Assembly (NCBI GenBank): GCA_018697195.1
Contig: CM031870.1
Span: 4,684,497 to 4,748,496 of the forward strand
Source: Certhia americana
Taxonomy: Eukaryota; Chordata; Aves; Passeriformes; Certhiidae
DNA: 64,000 bases
Direction: 5' to 3'
The first letter of the stretch is position 1; the number at the start of each line of letters is the position of its first letter. Under the pieces are notes generated by a model. The model was not told where the DNA came from. It did not search any database and saw nothing but the letters and a program-made list of their open reading frames with translations. Positions 61,701 through 64,000 of this stretch are shown here, one piece after another. The translations under genes and the position numbers were made by a program.

Positions 61701-64000
61701 TTTTTCTTTGGCAAAGCATACTGAAATAAACAGATAAATGAGCACCGTGCTCTGTATCTCGATGTTGTGGGAGCTTTTAGGAGGCATTCAGTGACATCCA
61801 AACAATCCCATCAGCAGCCAGAGGAGGAGTAGGACATGGCCCTCAACTTTCTGTGGACAAAGTTAATTGGGGGGAGGCTGAATTACCATCTCCAACTGTT
61901 TGGCAGCTCTCTTCAGGCCATCATTTTTAATCTCTTTCTAGAGAAAAAACACAGTTTTGTTTACATCTACTGCTTTATTCAAATCACAGCTGAGCAGTGC
62001 TACAGAAGGGGATATGGTCTCAACTGCCTGAACTGAACCAGCAGCTGAAGGCAGCAGTCTGTGACATGAGACTGACCACTGGGGCCAATAGCTGCACTGT
62101 TTTCTTTCTTCTTCTGTGCCCTTTTAAAACAATTTTCCTTTCTTCTGAGGGTCTCAGGCTCTGCTGCAGAGACTTCCAGACCAGAAGTGAAGTTCTGGGC
62201 TTCAGTCCCTCTGTCCTGGAGTCCTGCTGGTAGCACCTCCATCATCCTCTTTGCTCTGTGTTCCTGGCTGGAGCAGCCCCTGGTCCCAGTGCCCAGAGCT
62301 GGCAGCAGGTGGGTGGGTCACTTCAGTGTCCACATGACATCACACGGCTCAGTCTCCTGCTTGAATGTCTCCAAGCTGTTCCTGGAAGGATGAGCCATTT
62401 GAAGCAGGAGGAGATTAAATTATTGGAATTGAGCAAAAGCAATTTCTATGGTAAGTACTGCCCTGCTGTTTGCACACTGAACCTGTCCTGCTGTGTCTGA
62501 CTCAGACTGAATTGATGATGTCCCACTCTGAATAATCACTTGACTTTTTTTGGGAGGAGCTGATCCCCTGATGTAGGACTGTCATCACACACGTTGCTTT
62601 CTCCATGCGGACGTTCCACAGACCTAAGTCTCTCAATTAGGATAAATCAGGAATAATGCTAAAAGCAGGGGTCTACCACAGACGTAAGTGAACTGTTGCC
62701 TTCCTTGGACTAATTTCATCTCCTCTGTGTGCAGAAAAGAGGACTTGACTTCTATTGTCATTGGACAATAGAAATTAGCAAAGCTACAGCTGGTTCACTG
62801 CAGCTGCCATGGAGCCAATTCCCTCAGCTGCTCTCTCCATGTCATATTTTACAACATAGGAAATGGATTTGGTGCAACAACAGGACTGTTGCAGAGCTGT
62901 TTTTCTTATATTGAGATTTCTCCAGGTGCCAGGGTACAGACATACAAATATCCCATCTCTCTCTTTCTGTCTCTGTCTCTCACATGTATTTTGGCTCCCA
63001 GCCATGATGTCTGATAACTAAGCTGCCCCTACAAACACAGTCTTACCCCCAGACCAGCCCATTGCTGGCCAGAAACAGGTGGAAAGGAAACTGAAAGGGT
63101 GTTCTGAGTACACGATGGGCTTGTGGTGGGAAAAGTTTTGTGGCAGCATGGTTGTGAGAGAGCAGTGATCATCTCTAGAGTGTTGCAGAAATCTGAAATA
63201 AGAGATTTTGGTCTGAAACCTCCCCCCCCCCCCCGCCCCCTTGTCCTCAATCTCCTCAGTTCTGCTCCCCTGCAGAGGATATCTGAAGTCTGGCTTGCAT
63301 GTTGTAAATGCATTCCTGTTAAATCCTGTTAAAATGGGAGTGAAGGACTCCCCTTTTTTCACGCTGGTAATGCTGCAATAGAATTTACCACTATGGAAAT
63401 GGAAAAAAACCCTGATTTGCAGATCCTGATCACTCTGCAGTGAGACACTTTTAGAGCTGCACAACACTTTGTCTTCTTTGAGGGCTGCTGCAGGTGTAGA
63501 GCAGCTCTGCAGACACAGGACATCACACTTCTTTTTCCACCCTCACATCATTTTCTCCTGCATCATCCTCTTCAACTTGATCCATACATACTAACCATGC
63601 AGATTCTGCAGGTGTGCTTTTTCCTGTTCACACAAAAACAATCCCACAGGCTCCATACAGCAATTTACTCAAAATAAGAGAAAGTTGGCATCAGTATTGG
63701 GTTTTTGCTTCAGGAGTTTTTAAACTGCCCTGGTCTGAGCTCTCTGCTCTGTGGCATTCCTCCCTCCCAGCTATTCCCACTCTTGATTTAACTGGATAAC
63801 CCAGAAAACTCTTTCTTTTTTAAAAGAAAACCCCCTAGGATTGGTTTCTTCCTTTTTTTTTTTTTTTCCTTTTTCATTTGAACAGGAAACCAATACTGCA
63901 ACGGAAATGAGCTGGTTTAACATAGGTGTGGGTGCCAGTGCTGCAGTTTGTTCCCACAAACCTCCAGCTGCAAGAGCTGCCTCCCCTGTGGTGCTGAGGA
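55800..64000. other. Terminal stretch without a recognised gene
   Basis: In human the next gene in this direction is ADAP1, on the same strand as COX19. Its first coding exon (an ArfGAP zinc finger, GC-rich) is not visible here, so it probably begins beyond 64000. Upstream noncoding exons could be present but cannot be recognised. Visible are a C-rich homopolymer at about 63222-63240, a T-run at 63853-63868, scattered short ORFs, and one signal-peptide-like frame near 59760. Confidence 0.5.
59760..60026 (+). CDS. Speculative small ORF with a signal-peptide-like start
   Basis: From the ATG at 59760 the frame runs 88 codons to TGA. It starts MTALIFGGFLVLLLLANPAQ and then becomes polar (EPAHAPSSDPACRAAEQREN), with two cysteines and a few arginine-rich bits. 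The first 20 residues look like a cleavable signal peptide, and a CTATTTTAG that could be a splice acceptor lies 15 bases before the ATG. No family recognised and no conserved motif seen; the downstream half looks like random translation. This may well be chance. It is listed so that it can be tested. Confidence 0.15.
   Translation: MTALIFGGFLVLLLLANPAQQEPAHAPSSDPACRAAEQRENVGRQQHGRGCSVRESGPVRIYISLLLNDALVYSRVWKHVSLVGKAGE

Noticed and set aside
55800..64000. First coding exon of ADAP1
   Set aside because: Expected by synteny, but no ArfGAP zinc-finger sequence is visible. It probably lies beyond the window.

Overview
The window is vertebrate nuclear DNA, almost certainly from a bird. It carries spliced genes with GT-AG introns, 3' ends of CR1 LINEs (the dominant avian retrotransposon), low repeat content, and the gene neighbourhood that in human 7p22.3 reads COX19 - CYP2W1 - C7orf50, here in the opposite overall orientation. 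The species cannot be fixed from sequence alone.

Layout. (1) 1-5046, + strand: the last two coding exons of the C7orf50 homologue, with poly(A) signals just after. (2) About 5.3-20.4 kb: no gene recognised; simple repeats only. (3) 20.4-24.65 kb, + strand: an unannotated, decayed third CYP2W-type P450. Relics of exons 2, 5, 6 and 7 are clear, exon 8 is probable, and exon 9 possibly survives up to a CR1 insertion. It lies tail-to-tail with the intact genes. (4) 27.8-35.8 kb, - strand: an intact nine-exon P450 of 500 residues, by sequence the CYP2W1 orthologue. (5) 39.8-46.3 kb, - strand: a second intact nine-exon P450 of 501 residues, a diverged tandem paralogue with CYP2K-like signatures. (6) 46.4-53.2 kb: intergenic, with two CR1 remnants. 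(7) 53.25-55.03 kb, + strand: COX19. It has a CpG-rich promoter with two X-box (RFX) motifs, an assembly gap where coding exon 1 should be, a 41-bp tandem array made of the intron-1 acceptor plus the start of exon 2, then exons 2 and 3. (8) 55.4-64 kb: no gene recognised, apart from one speculative signal-peptide-like ORF near 59.76 kb.

How the genes relate. The two P450s are microsomal monooxygenases of the CYP2 clan with the standard CYP2 exon pattern. Their coding sequences join in frame across all eight introns and keep every catalytic motif, so both look functional. COX19 (copper delivery to cytochrome c oxidase) and C7orf50 are unrelated housekeeping neighbours. The most notable signals are the COX19 splice-acceptor minisatellite, the hidden inverted CYP2W pseudogene, and retention in the CYP2W1 orthologue of the N-glycosylation sequon linked to the unusual luminal topology of the human enzyme.
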